From: Nitrosomonas marina
GTDB lineage: Bacteria > Pseudomonadota > Gammaproteobacteria > Burkholderiales > Nitrosomonadaceae
Direction: 5' to 3'
Length of the DNA stretch: 64,000 bases
NCBI RefSeq assembly: GCF_900110145.1
Contig: NZ_FOCP01000006.1
Span: 123,629-187,628, forward strand
The notes beneath the pieces are model-generated. The model searched no databases, was not told the origin of the DNA, and saw only the letters and a program-made list of their open reading frames with translations. Shown here piece by piece: positions 19,355-28,724 of this stretch. The position numbers and the translations under genes were made by a program. Positions within the stretch are counted from its first letter, which is position 1, and every line of letters begins with the position of its first letter.

Positions 19355-19738
19355 ATGAAAACCCAAACATTACAAAATTTCACCAGAAGTGTGATTGCAG
19401 CATTTATTGTTTTCGCGTTACCGATGAGTGCATTTGCGGCAGAGCAAAACGCGCAGTCTGATCGTGTCGATCATGATGCACTGGTACAGTACTATGAAGC
19501 GCAAGCAGATGAGATGCTGGCAAAAATTGATGAACAGATTGATGCGCTCAAACATAAATCACGCAGCAGTTTTTTTGGTAAACATGGCCAGGATATTAAA
19601 AACCACGTGAAATATAAAATCCATGAATATGAGAAAGCCGCTGAAGAAAGTATGGAGAAAGCTGCTTATCATAAACAGATGGCCGAAGAACAGGAATACA
19701 AACCAGTTTTTGCAGGCTCTGGCAACACTAAAAGTTAA
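19355..19738 (+). CDS. Small exported helical protein (paralogue of 61582-61950)
   Basis: From the preferred ATG (RBS AAAGGA about 8 nt upstream) the product is 127 residues. It has a Sec signal peptide (SVIAAFIVFALPMSAFAAE, cleavage after AFA) and then an almost entirely helical, charged mature part: LVQYYEAQADEMLAKIDEQ, a central FFGKHGQDIKNHVKYKIHE, and ESMEKAAYHKQMAEEQ. An in-frame ATG 30 bp upstream lacks a comparable RBS. The paralogue near the other end of the window shares the layout and motifs (AQxYKEQADE, KHxKEHV, EKAAYHxKMAxEQ). I know no named function; a periplasmic protein is likely. Confidence 0.75.
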   Translation: MKTQTLQNFTRSVIAAFIVFALPMSAFAAEQNAQSDRVDHDALVQYYEAQADEMLAKIDEQIDALKHKSRSSFFGKHGQDIKNHVKYKIHEYEKAAEESMEKAAYHKQMAEEQEYKPVFAGSGNTKS

Positions 19739-19756
19739 TCAGTCACTTATCTGTCC

Positions 19757-19782
19757 AAAAAACCCACTTCGGTGGGTTTTTT
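19757..19782 (+). terminator. Rho-independent terminator
   Basis: The stem CCCAC/GTGGG with a TTCG tetraloop is flanked by an A-run and a T-run (AAAAAACCCAC..GTGGGTTTTTT). It lies 18 bp after the stop of the small exported protein. The symmetry would let it also stop the convergent amidohydrolase transcript. Confidence 0.9.
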
Positions 19783-19839
19783 ATTATCAGAACCACCCGT
19801 AATAAAGTCCGGATTCAGCAGGCGTCTTTGATTCGACAG

Positions 19840-21306
19840 TTAACCGGGTTTTCCTTTTTGCGCTTCGATTATCTCAAGGAAAGCGCCCCGCGTTTTCGGT
19901 CCTAAGGTTTCGAAGCTTGGATTGGGCGATTCACCATAAAGGGTTTTGAGATGAGAAATGCTGTCGTTATGCAGCATTGTTTGCAATTTCGGCAGATCAA
20001 ACCCGTAAATTCTGGCGGCATTCAGGCCAAATATCTGCCTACGCATTTGCGGCGTAATCGCAGAATATGCATATTGATCCTGGAAAGTATCGCTGATTTG
20101 AAAACTGCGAAATGCCTGAATCTGGTCCTGCGGGCTGCCATACCACAGCGCATCGGTGCCCCAGCAGATACGTTCAGCACCAAAGTATTTGATCAGCTTA
20201 CCCAATAGATGTGCTGCCTGGTCAGGCTTGCTCATGCAATAACGCCACACGCTCCCAAGTTCGGCGTACAGATTGCCTGCGTCAGGACGAAAACCGTTTT
20301 CCTGATGCGCCTTGATCAGCCGATCTACACCCTGCGCATTATCCGGTCTATACGGGCCTTCTTCAATGCCCACCTCAAAACCCGAGTGATAACAGATAAA
20401 ATTCACATCGGGATACAGTTTCGCGGCCCGGGCTATATCGGCGGGATCTGAATATCGATAGTCCATACCGCCAAGCGGAAGCCCGCGGTGCGCACTGATG
20501 ATTTTAACGCCCAGATCTCGTGCTTTCTCAATCAATGGTATGCCGTATTTCGCATCATCCATAAAATAACCCGTTCCGTTCGGCCCCCATTGCGGGTAGG
20601 TTTTCCATGCCGCAACGCCAAATTCCCTGGCTTGTATTTCCATAAACTCGAGTCCACCCGGCTCATTCGGCATCACACCACCCTGAATCAGAATCCGGTG
20701 GCCAGCACCACCCGCTGCTGCAAGCAGACGTGCTTTTTCTGCGTAGTCCATTGGCGTTGGATTGCTGTCCCGCCCGCCCCAGAGGGCTGATACCACCGAA
20801 ACGTGCGTGTCACTGTCCAGAAAAACTTCCTTGATCATTTGCTCGGCCGAATAACAATCAAATTCTCCAGCCGCACATTTTCGCCGCTGCCCAAAAACCT
20901 GATTCAGCACCGCCATCCAGCGCTCCCCGGATTTACCTCGAGCCCATTTTCCGGATGGATCCACACAATGATTCTGAACATCGAAAATGAATTCATCGCC
21001 GCCGATACTGTCCGCAGCTGCCGCCACATCGAATGCCGCCTCTTTTTCGATGGAAAAATAACCGCCAGTCTGACCTGCCCGTGCAAAAGCCTGGTTGAAT
21101 GCCAGCAGTGTCGCGGCAGAACCGGCCAGTGTTTTTAGAAAATCCCGCCGGCTTTTCTTTATCGCTTTGGCCGCCTGTTCAACACAATGATGCGCATGAG
21201 AATTGGCTTCAATTTCGGTTGCCGTCAACGGACGCGGACAATACTCTGCATTGGTTGCCGTATCAACCTTGATCGGCAGACGCTTTCCTTCCGGGTCGAA
21301 TTCCAT
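19840..21306 (-). CDS. Amidohydrolase-family protein with an internal Tat signal
   Basis: A 488-residue TIM-barrel metal hydrolase of the amidohydrolase-2 type. A twin-arginine motif SRRDFLKT followed by a hydrophobic run ending LLAFNQAFA lies at residues ~52-75. That leaves an unusually long polar n-region, or means the real start is further downstream. Barrel motifs include DVQNHCVD (metal site on strand 1), KIISAHRGLP, NFICYHSGFEVG and CWGTDALWYG (C-terminal metal Asp). Tat export implies that it folds, probably with metal, before reaching the periplasm. Substrate unknown. It converges on the small exported gene across the terminator. Confidence 0.8.
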   Translation of the reverse strand: MEFDPEGKRLPIKVDTATNAEYCPRPLTATEIEANSHAHHCVEQAAKAIKKSRRDFLKTLAGSAATLLAFNQAFARAGQTGGYFSIEKEAAFDVAAAADSIGGDEFIFDVQNHCVDPSGKWARGKSGERWMAVLNQVFGQRRKCAAGEFDCYSAEQMIKEVFLDSDTHVSVVSALWGGRDSNPTPMDYAEKARLLAAAGGAGHRILIQGGVMPNEPGGLEFMEIQAREFGVAAWKTYPQWGPNGTGYFMDDAKYGIPLIEKARDLGVKIISAHRGLPLGGMDYRYSDPADIARAAKLYPDVNFICYHSGFEVGIEEGPYRPDNAQGVDRLIKAHQENGFRPDAGNLYAELGSVWRYCMSKPDQAAHLLGKLIKYFGAERICWGTDALWYGSPQDQIQAFRSFQISDTFQDQYAYSAITPQMRRQIFGLNAARIYGFDLPKLQTMLHNDSISHLKTLYGESPNPSFETLGPKTRGAFLEIIEAQKGKPG

Positions 21307-21508
21307 CAGACGTACCTCAAAACATAATATGGAAAATTATGGTACAGCATTATTGAAGCAGATTTCGTAATTTGTAAGTAAATTGTGTCACAGTAAAAAG
21401 CGAAGCACAATATCACCAGTCCAGGCTGATGATATATCATCTTACTGATTTACATAGTTATTCATTCAATCATTCAGCATTCCATTTGACACAAGGTATT
21501 GCAGACCA

Positions 21509-23299
21509 TCAGGCTTGCCCGGTTTGAACCCGCCACTGCGCAGCGTAGATACCATCCCTCTCCAGCAGCTGCTGGTGTGTTCCGGATTCAATTATCCTGC
21601 CCCCTTCAACCACTGCAATGGCATCCGCATCCACGATAGTTGACAGACGGTGGGCAATCATAATCACAGTACGATTATGGCCTATACGACGCAAAGAGCG
21701 CTGAATCGATGCCTCAGTTTCATTATCAACAGCGCTGGTAGCCTCATCAAGCACCAGAATTGGCGGATTCTTCAGCAAGGCCCGGGCCAGGGACAATCGC
21801 TGACGTTGACCGCCCGAAAGGCGAATGCCGCGTTCACCAACCTGAGTATTCAGACCCTCCGGCAGCATTTCAATGAATGCCCAGGCCTCGGCAGTCTTCG
21901 CAGCGTCAATAATTGCAACCTCCGGTGCATTCGGATCGCCGTAAACCAGATTGTCGCGAATACTGCCATCGAACAAATACACATCCTGGCTGACAAGACC
22001 GATGGCGCCACGCAGAGACTGAAGACAGACAGATTGAATGGGCTGCTCGTCTATCAGAATATGGCCATGAACAGGATCATAAAAACGCAGCAAAAGTTTG
22101 ATCAGTGTCGATTTGCCCGATCCGGTAGCACCAACCAGCGCCAGCGTATTTCCTGCAGGCACATGTAAATCAATATCCCGTATTCCGGCCACACCATTGG
22201 GATAGTAAAAACTGACTTTTTCAAAACGAACGTCCCCTTTTACCGGTGTTTCCAGCAATTTTCCGCCTTCATCGTCTACATGAACGGGTTCTGCAAGAAG
22301 ATCGAGGATTCGACGTGTGCTCGCCATGGCGCGTTCAAACAGATCGATCACTTCGGCAAGTCCTGTCAACGGCCACAGCAGTCGTTGTGTCAGAAATACC
22401 AGAACACCATAGGCACCTACGTTCAAAGTACCTTCAAGAGCCATCATTCCGCCCACGGTAAACGTCGCCAGGAAACCCGCCAGAATAGCCATGCGTATCA
22501 CCGGAATGAATGCTGAACTGATACGGATGGCCCGGCGATTTGCCTCCACATAGGCCTCACTGCTGGCCTTGAGTCGCTGCGCCTCCCGTTGCTCGGCTGT
22601 AAAACTTTTGATGGTGGCAATACCTCCCAGATTGTTGGCCAGGCGACTGGAGAGATCGCCCACCTTCTCACGAACGTCGGCGTACAGCGGGCCGGCCTTG
22701 CGCTGAAAGTAAAACGCACCCCAAATGATCAGCGGGATCGGGGTAAATGCCAGCAGGGCAATAAGTGGAGAGAGCACAAAGAAAACGGCCCCTACAGCCA
22801 CTACCGTCACCAGCACCTGAATCATGGCATTGGCGCCGCCATCGAGAAAGCGTTCAAGTTGATTGACATCATCATTCATTGTCGCCACTAACTGGCCAGA
22901 ACTGCGAGCCTCAAAAAAACTCATGTCCAGACGCTGAGCATGTTCGTAGGCATCCTGGCGCAAGTCCGATTGCAGACGCTGCGCCAGATTTCGCCATAAA
23001 ATCTGATACAGATACTCAAACACGGACTCGCCGGCCCAGATAAAAAAGGTGAGAATCGCCAGAATGGTGATCTGCTCCCGCGCGGTCTCAAATCCCAGGC
23101 CAGCCACGAAACTCTGTTCCTGATTGACCACCACGTCGATGGCCACACCGATCAGAATTTCCGGCGCAATATCAAACAGCTTGTTAATAGTAGAACATAT
23201 AGTGGCCGCAATAATATGTCGACGGTAGCCGCGAGCATACTTCAACAGGCGAATCAGTGCAGCAAAACTGCTGGTAGTATTATGAGTAAAACCAGACAT
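21509..23299 (-). CDS. ABC exporter half-transporter (MsbA/LmrA-like permease-ATPase)
   Basis: A fused transmembrane-ATPase ABC exporter of about 596 residues. The N-terminal domain has six helices (about 30-310). The nucleotide-binding domain shows Walker A GATGSGKST, Q-loop LVSQDVYLFDGS, signature LSGGQRQRLSLARA, Walker B ILVLDEATSAVD and switch AHRLST. All catalytic residues are present, so it should function as a homodimer exporting a lipid, peptide or drug. The frame is open to a GTG at 23383, but ATG 23299 (MSGFTHN) is the more conventional start; neither has a clear RBS. No substrate can be inferred from its neighbours. Confidence 0.88.
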   Translation of the reverse strand: MSGFTHNTTSSFAALIRLLKYARGYRRHIIAATICSTINKLFDIAPEILIGVAIDVVVNQEQSFVAGLGFETAREQITILAILTFFIWAGESVFEYLYQILWRNLAQRLQSDLRQDAYEHAQRLDMSFFEARSSGQLVATMNDDVNQLERFLDGGANAMIQVLVTVVAVGAVFFVLSPLIALLAFTPIPLIIWGAFYFQRKAGPLYADVREKVGDLSSRLANNLGGIATIKSFTAEQREAQRLKASSEAYVEANRRAIRISSAFIPVIRMAILAGFLATFTVGGMMALEGTLNVGAYGVLVFLTQRLLWPLTGLAEVIDLFERAMASTRRILDLLAEPVHVDDEGGKLLETPVKGDVRFEKVSFYYPNGVAGIRDIDLHVPAGNTLALVGATGSGKSTLIKLLLRFYDPVHGHILIDEQPIQSVCLQSLRGAIGLVSQDVYLFDGSIRDNLVYGDPNAPEVAIIDAAKTAEAWAFIEMLPEGLNTQVGERGIRLSGGQRQRLSLARALLKNPPILVLDEATSAVDNETEASIQRSLRRIGHNRTVIMIAHRLSTIVDADAIAVVEGGRIIESGTHQQLLERDGIYAAQWRVQTGQA

Positions 23300-23675
23300 A
23301 AAATTTTCTGAAATGGAAAACAGGCCCAAGAGTAGCCGGTAACAAGCAAATTTGGAAGCAGACTGCTTTAAAACGACATGCACATACTACAGCTCACTTG
23401 GCTTTTGTAGCAACCGGTCATCCGCCGCTTAAGCCGAACGCATGCAGTTAAACCGGCAGTTTTTGAATTGGCTTCCAGTTTTTCGCCCTGCGCAGATTAT
23501 TACTATCAATCACAACGGACACCGCCCTATGAAGCAGCAACATGTAATTTCTTCCAACCTGTCCAGAGAACACCGCAAAAGCATGATAAACCATCAACGC
23601 TCGTTCAGTTGTGACAGAACCTGGAGAGCCAGAAAAAAATTAATTTAAACCAACTACAAACAATGCCATACGGAT
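23300..23675. other. Intergenic stretch before the ABC exporter, nothing recognised
   Basis: No convincing gene, repeat or hairpin. It may hold promoters for the ABC exporter. Part of it (to 23383) could be N-terminal coding sequence if the GTG start is used. Confidence 0.4.
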
Positions 23676-24500
23676 TCAGGCTACCAGTGCCGTTAATACT
23701 GTCTGGCAGTCCTGCCCGATCTTATGATCAACAATATCGTCTGCACGGGTTCTGCCCCGATTAATAATCATCAACGGTTTGCCGTCCTGCTTTGCCAGTT
23801 TGCAGTAACGAAAACCGGAGTACACCATTAGTGATGAGCCAATGGTCAGGACACCATTGCATTGCTCGTACAATCGTGCAGCTGCGAGGTGGGTTTGTTT
23901 TGATATTGCCCCCCCAAAAAAAACGACATCAGGCATTAAGATGCCGTCACAAGCCAGACAGTTAACAAGCTTCATTCTCCTGGTGATCTCGTCTCTCACA
24001 TGAGCATCGCCATCGGGAGCCAGCGTCGCGGTGAGCGGCGCCAGAAATGAATTGAACTCCAGCAGGCGAATCTGCAACTGCTGCCGGTCCTCAAACTGTC
24101 CGCACTGTAAACATCGCACCCGGTCAAGCCTGCCATGCAGGTCAATCACATGCTGCTGCCCTGCTCTCTGATGCAGTCGATCGACATTCTGCGTAATCAA
24201 GCCTGCGAAATAACCACGCCGTTCCAGTTCTGCAAGCGCATAGTGCGCATCATTGGGCAACGCGCGTTCGACCGGTGGCCAGCCTACTGCGCTTCGTGCC
24301 CAGTAGTGTTTTCGCTTGTCTTCATACTGAATAAATTCATGATGCTTGATCGGGTCGCTGCGCAGCCAATCGCCATTGTCATCCCGATAAGTCGGAATGC
24401 CGGAGTATAAACTGACCCCCGCACCCGTAATGACCAGCCACGGCTTGTGTTTGTCGAGTATCGGTCGCAGTCCGGATTGATCGTGTCGCAGTTTCATCAT
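23676..24500 (-). CDS. SIR2-family NAD-dependent protein deacylase (sirtuin)
   Basis: 274 residues with the sirtuin NAD site GAGVSLYSGIPTYR, the TQNVDRLHQRAG motif and the catalytic histidine in DLHGRLDRV. Two zinc-binding cysteine pairs follow (CLQC and CLAC), then PDVVFFGGAI and IGSSLMVYSG. All key residues are present. It removes acetyl or other acyl groups from lysines using NAD. The long ~45-residue stretch between the Cys pairs and the class-II-like layout are unremarkable for the family. Stand-alone gene, divergent from the adhesin-E-like gene. Confidence 0.92.
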   Translation of the reverse strand: MMKLRHDQSGLRPILDKHKPWLVITGAGVSLYSGIPTYRDDNGDWLRSDPIKHHEFIQYEDKRKHYWARSAVGWPPVERALPNDAHYALAELERRGYFAGLITQNVDRLHQRAGQQHVIDLHGRLDRVRCLQCGQFEDRQQLQIRLLEFNSFLAPLTATLAPDGDAHVRDEITRRMKLVNCLACDGILMPDVVFFGGAISKQTHLAAARLYEQCNGVLTIGSSLMVYSGFRYCKLAKQDGKPLMIINRGRTRADDIVDHKIGQDCQTVLTALVA

Positions 24501-24664
24501 GCAAGTTTTTCAGACAGCATTGGCATTACCAATCAAAGTATTAGACCAGGCCAGCAATGATATCGTTGTGCAAAACGTCCGAAATATCGCATATTCATGG
24601 CTTTTATGGAATAATTCTTTTGAAGTGCTTTTCAGCATTTATAAACAACACAGGATCCATCTCT

Positions 24665-25078
24665 ATGAAAAAACTGTTATTGACCATCATGTTGTTTTGC
24701 CTCAGCACCGGTATTATGGCCGAGTGGACACAGGTGCACAAGCGCGACGACAAAGGCGGCTTCACGGTATATGCCGATATGCAAACCATCCGCAAAGTCG
24801 ACAACGTAGCCAAAATGTGGGCGCTGCTCGACTATAAGCTTGAACAGGAAGACACCGGCGCTAATTTTTTATCCAAGAAAGTCCGAAAGAAGTATAACTG
24901 TCAGAACAGGCATACCAAAGAGCTGGCTTACAAGTTATACAGCTGGAACATGGGTGGCGGAGAACAGATTCGTTCATATAGCCAGCCGCAAGAATGGATA
25001 AAGATCACGCCCGGCAGCGTTGAAGAGGCCGAATGGATAGTAGCCTGCGGACACCCAGAATTAGACGATCAACGCTAA
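24665..25078 (+). CDS. Surface-adhesin protein E-like exported protein
   Basis: A 137-residue protein with a clear signal peptide (KKLLLTIMLFCLSTGIMAE). The mature part has the family pattern W-T-x-V followed by YADMQTIRK, MWALLDYK, a paired-cysteine region (YNCQNRH, IVACG) and YSWNMGGGEQI. This matches the 'surface-adhesin E' family, small secreted proteins widespread in betaproteobacteria, mostly without tested function. The frame extends 108 bp upstream, but the signal peptide fixes the start here. It is probably periplasmic or surface-exposed. Confidence 0.75.
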   Translation: MKKLLLTIMLFCLSTGIMAEWTQVHKRDDKGGFTVYADMQTIRKVDNVAKMWALLDYKLEQEDTGANFLSKKVRKKYNCQNRHTKELAYKLYSWNMGGGEQIRSYSQPQEWIKITPGSVEEAEWIVACGHPELDDQR

Positions 25079-25458
25079 CAGCCTGCCCACTGGAAAAAGT
25101 TGCCGGCTGCGCCGCCGGCAAACAGGCTGTTTTCATTGAGGTTACCTGTTAACAAGTCCGGTCGGGCGCAGCTCATCCAGCCAGTATTGGCAATACCCTG
25201 ACCGGACAGAACAGGGATGAAACATATACTACACTTGCAAGGCAATTGGCCGAGCTGTGGTCGCGATGCCCCGCTATCAGGCAGACGGTAATAGTCGGTT
25301 GTCAGACGAACTGCAAATGAAAAAACCTGGGCCGCACAGTAGTTGCGGCGACTTTGTAAAATACATCGCTGCGCGGCGAATTCCAGAATGCAGTTGTCTG
25401 AAGCAGTCAGTAAACAAACCTGATTTCAGCTTTATTTTGTTCTTTTGGCCAGCAATGA
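25079..25458. other. Intergenic region with a GC-rich hairpin
   Basis: It contains the inverted repeat TTGCCGGC/GCCGGCAA around 25099-25121, soon after the adhesin-E-like gene and just before AACAGGCTGTTTT, possibly a terminator. No gene is recognised in the remainder, which lies between convergent genes. Confidence 0.4.
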
Positions 25459-27819
25459 CTATAAAAATGCTTTATGCTGATCGGTGGGTTTGTCAAAATA
25501 ATAACCCTGTGCGAATTGCACGCCAAGGCTTTTTAGAAGCGCCAGAGTTTCATCATTTTCCACAAATTCCGCAACGACGGATTTATTCAGTGCCTGCGCA
25601 ATGTTCACCATCGCTTTTACCAATACCTGATTTTCATAATTTTTCGGCAAATCCCTGATAAACATGCCATCAACTTTTAGAATTTGAACATTTAGATATT
25701 TCAAATACATAAAGGTTGAAAACCCGTTTCCAAAATCATCCAGACACACGCGGCAACCAATCTGATTAATGGTTTCAATAAAGCGCTGCGCATCCTGAAA
25801 ATCTGAAACGGCCTCGGTTTCAGTGAGTTCGAGGACCAAACGTTTGGGATCGACAGAACAGGATACTAATTGTTCGCGTATAAATTCAGGTAATGAAGGT
25901 TCATCAAAAGTACGTCCCGATATATTGACCGCCAGCGCGGGCACATGCGGATATTGCGCCAGTGTGGCTATGCTTTTTGCCAGTACAATGCGGTCTATTT
26001 CTGCAATCTGGGCGGTTTTCTCGGCGATTGGAATGAATTCGCCAGGCATGATGATACTTTGTTTATCCGCCGGGTCATACATGCGCACGAGAACTTCTAA
26101 ATGACTCAAAGCTTGGTTATTCGTATAGTAGACACCCTGAAAATAAAGTATGAGCAGATCCTGCTGCAACGCCAGATCGATCCGTCGACTCCAGCTCATT
26201 CGTTCTACCATCATTTGCGGCGCTTTATGATCGTGATTATACAAAGCCCACCTGTTTTTCCCTTTTTTCTTGGCTTCGTACATCGCCGTATCAGCGTGTG
26301 ATACCAGGTCTTCTACATTAACTCCGTGGTCGGGATAATTGGCTATCCCAATGCTGGCCGTAAGACGAATACTGGTGTCTTCAAACTGGAACGGGATTGA
26401 AGAAATGGCCGAAATGATGCGTTCGGGCAAAACACCCACTTTCTCCACCGGCTCAAATGCTGTAAGGATAGCAAATTCATCTCCGCCCACCCGTGCAAAG
26501 CTCTCAGTGCTTCTGATCAAAGTTGAAACCTGATTGGCAATACGACTCAACACACCGTCTCCGGTACCATGACCGAATGTATCATTGATATATTTAAATT
26601 CATCCAGATCAAAATATAGCAAGGAAAACTTGCCATTCTCACGACGACACTTCTCAATCATCGAATCCATAGATTTCTGAAAACTGTGCCGATTCAATAG
26701 CCCTGTCAATGCATCATGTTCGGCGAGATACAACAATTGCTCGGCTGTCTGGCGCTCGCTTGTAATGTCTTCAAATGTCCATAAGCGTCCCAACAATCTT
26801 TTTTTGCCATCCAGAACCGGATAGAAGGACTGTTTCAAAATCCGGTTATTCGTTACTTTAATTTCCAGGTGTTTTCTAATTCCATGTGTCTTTTGTTCGG
26901 GCAAACCACTATTGGGCGGATGCTTGGATTCGGAGTAGCCATGCGGCGATTCGTTCAATAATTGATTGATTGTCAAACCTGTTAATGGTTTGTCTTTATC
27001 TATTTCCCACATACCCCTGAATGCAGGATTGACATACTCCACCTGGTTCTGACTGTCTTCAAGCAGGATACCAATATTCAAAGCGGACAATAGCGATGCC
27101 AGCCGGCTTTGCTCCAACTCCGCCAGCTCTCTCAGTTTTCGTTGCCTTAATTCGGCGTGATGCGTTTCAATAATCATCTTTCGAATATTCATAACCAGTG
27201 GAATGATAATGAAAGCAGCAAAGATAATCGTCCCTACAATAAGCTGGATTACAAAGGTTGTTTTATTACTGGATTCCGACAACAATACTGTATGAATATC
27301 TTCTCTTTCATTAATTAGCAACCGGCTGTATTGCTGCGTTCGAAGATCTGCGGATTGAATCTGGTCCGGTAATTGCCTGATACTTTCATCGCTTGCATCG
27401 TTCGTCGCCAATACACCGTTCATGATTTTGACAAGGTTGTTTATATCGTTCTCCATCCGTATCCGCGCGTTTTCGATGGCCCGATTCGGTTGCGCTTCCG
27501 TTTCGAGGCTTTTGGTTTCTCTTAAATAGCGGTCAATCACATAGGCAGTATTACTGAGCGCACGCACATATATGTCTTCATCTGCTACAGACAATTGGCG
27601 CAATCGATAGGAATAATTGAGACCCTGGATTGTTTCAGTCAGATTTTCAGTGTGATAGATAAGCGGATTATAGTATTGATTCAATTGGTCATTAATGCGT
27701 TGCTGCTGGTGTAAATGATAGGTGAGCAATACAGCTTTAAGAATCCCCATCAGCATCAGCAACGCAATTAGTAGATACACTCGTAGCAGTATGTTTTTTT
27801 TTTGAACCCCTGGTTTCAT
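25459..27819 (-). CDS. Membrane sensor with PAS, GGDEF and EAL domains (cyclic-di-GMP turnover)
   Basis: 786 residues. Membrane helices at ~8-30 and ~187-210 enclose a periplasmic sensor of ~155 residues. A PAS domain follows (~240-350), then diguanylate cyclase (~370-525) with an intact RVGGDEF active site, then phosphodiesterase (~535-786). The phosphodiesterase entry motif is EVLVR rather than EALLR, but NISGR, LELTETE, LDDFGNG, KVDG and EFVE are present, so activity is plausible. The gene overlaps the PhnD-like binding-protein gene by 4 bp (ATGA), which suggests that the binding protein feeds this sensor. The net direction of c-di-GMP change cannot be read from sequence. Confidence 0.93.
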   Translation of the reverse strand: MKPGVQKKNILLRVYLLIALLMLMGILKAVLLTYHLHQQQRINDQLNQYYNPLIYHTENLTETIQGLNYSYRLRQLSVADEDIYVRALSNTAYVIDRYLRETKSLETEAQPNRAIENARIRMENDINNLVKIMNGVLATNDASDESIRQLPDQIQSADLRTQQYSRLLINEREDIHTVLLSESSNKTTFVIQLIVGTIIFAAFIIIPLVMNIRKMIIETHHAELRQRKLRELAELEQSRLASLLSALNIGILLEDSQNQVEYVNPAFRGMWEIDKDKPLTGLTINQLLNESPHGYSESKHPPNSGLPEQKTHGIRKHLEIKVTNNRILKQSFYPVLDGKKRLLGRLWTFEDITSERQTAEQLLYLAEHDALTGLLNRHSFQKSMDSMIEKCRRENGKFSLLYFDLDEFKYINDTFGHGTGDGVLSRIANQVSTLIRSTESFARVGGDEFAILTAFEPVEKVGVLPERIISAISSIPFQFEDTSIRLTASIGIANYPDHGVNVEDLVSHADTAMYEAKKKGKNRWALYNHDHKAPQMMVERMSWSRRIDLALQQDLLILYFQGVYYTNNQALSHLEVLVRMYDPADKQSIIMPGEFIPIAEKTAQIAEIDRIVLAKSIATLAQYPHVPALAVNISGRTFDEPSLPEFIREQLVSCSVDPKRLVLELTETEAVSDFQDAQRFIETINQIGCRVCLDDFGNGFSTFMYLKYLNVQILKVDGMFIRDLPKNYENQVLVKAMVNIAQALNKSVVAEFVENDETLALLKSLGVQFAQGYYFDKPTDQHKAFL

Positions 27820-28724
27820 TGCATTTCCGATCGAAGCGTGCGGACAACATTTCTCAGCAGATCAAAATCGGCATCATGAGCGGGCAAAAACCCACCAGCG
27901 CCTGCTGATTCCAGTATGTGTTCGTGTTCGGGATTTAAAGGTGACAGTGAAAGAAAGGCATCCAGCAGGCGCACGCGCAGGGATGGTTCCATATCGGGCT
28001 GAATGGCCCAGACATAATCTGTATAGTCAGGCGTTTGCCACAGAATTTGTATATCTGAATCCTGCAGATCCCCTTCTCGGAGCATTCTTTTGATGACCTG
28101 ACTGTTTGCAGCACCGATATCCGCTATGCCGTCACGTACCCAATAAGCTGTTTTATCATGGCTACCGGAATAAAGCACCTTGGAAAAAAAATTTTCAGGA
28201 TGTATGCTCTGTTGGTCTAGAAAATACCGCGGCATTAGATGACCGGAAGTAGATTGCCTGGATCCAAAACTAATGACAGCGTCTTTATAATCTCTCAATC
28301 GTTTTTCGATACTTCCCGGTCGTACCAGAAACACTGTATTGAAATGCAAATCGTTATCCCGCAGCACCAGCGGTTCTGCTCCGGCGCCTTGTTGAGCCAA
28401 TATGAAAGTATAGCCTCCAAAAAAAACAGCATCTAATTCTTTTTCTTTAAATTGATTCAACAGATCCAGATAGTCTTTTGACTGTTTATACTCAACCCTC
28501 AGGCCTGTTTCGTCTTCAATATAATGCAGTAAGGGACCAAAGCGACTGTCCAGAATTTTTTGGGCGCTATCAGGTAACAACCCTATTTTGAGCGTTTCCT
28601 CAAAATCGTCAACATTGTCGGCAAAAGCCTGGGCCATCAGGAAAAAAACCAGCAATCCAATCCGGCACAATGTATTAAGGACTGAGACCCAGCGGTAATG
28701 AAGAAATTGATTTGATCTTGTCAT
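27816..28724 (-). CDS. PhnD-like phosphate/phosphonate-type periplasmic binding protein
   Basis: 302 residues with a hydrophobic export segment (IGLLVFFLMAQAFA). The type-2 periplasmic-binding fold of the PhnD family follows: LKIGLLPDS, LDAVFFGGYTFILAQ, ISFGSRQSTSGHLMPRYFL, and DGIADIGAANSQVIKRM. No ABC permease or ATPase lies nearby. Instead the stop overlaps the start of a GGDEF/EAL membrane sensor, so the likely job is ligand sensing for c-di-GMP signalling and not uptake. The ligand could be phosphate-, phosphonate- or oxyanion-like; this is not determinable here. Confidence 0.85.
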   Translation of the reverse strand: MTRSNQFLHYRWVSVLNTLCRIGLLVFFLMAQAFADNVDDFEETLKIGLLPDSAQKILDSRFGPLLHYIEDETGLRVEYKQSKDYLDLLNQFKEKELDAVFFGGYTFILAQQGAGAEPLVLRDNDLHFNTVFLVRPGSIEKRLRDYKDAVISFGSRQSTSGHLMPRYFLDQQSIHPENFFSKVLYSGSHDKTAYWVRDGIADIGAANSQVIKRMLREGDLQDSDIQILWQTPDYTDYVWAIQPDMEPSLRVRLLDAFLSLSPLNPEHEHILESAGAGGFLPAHDADFDLLRNVVRTLRSEMQ

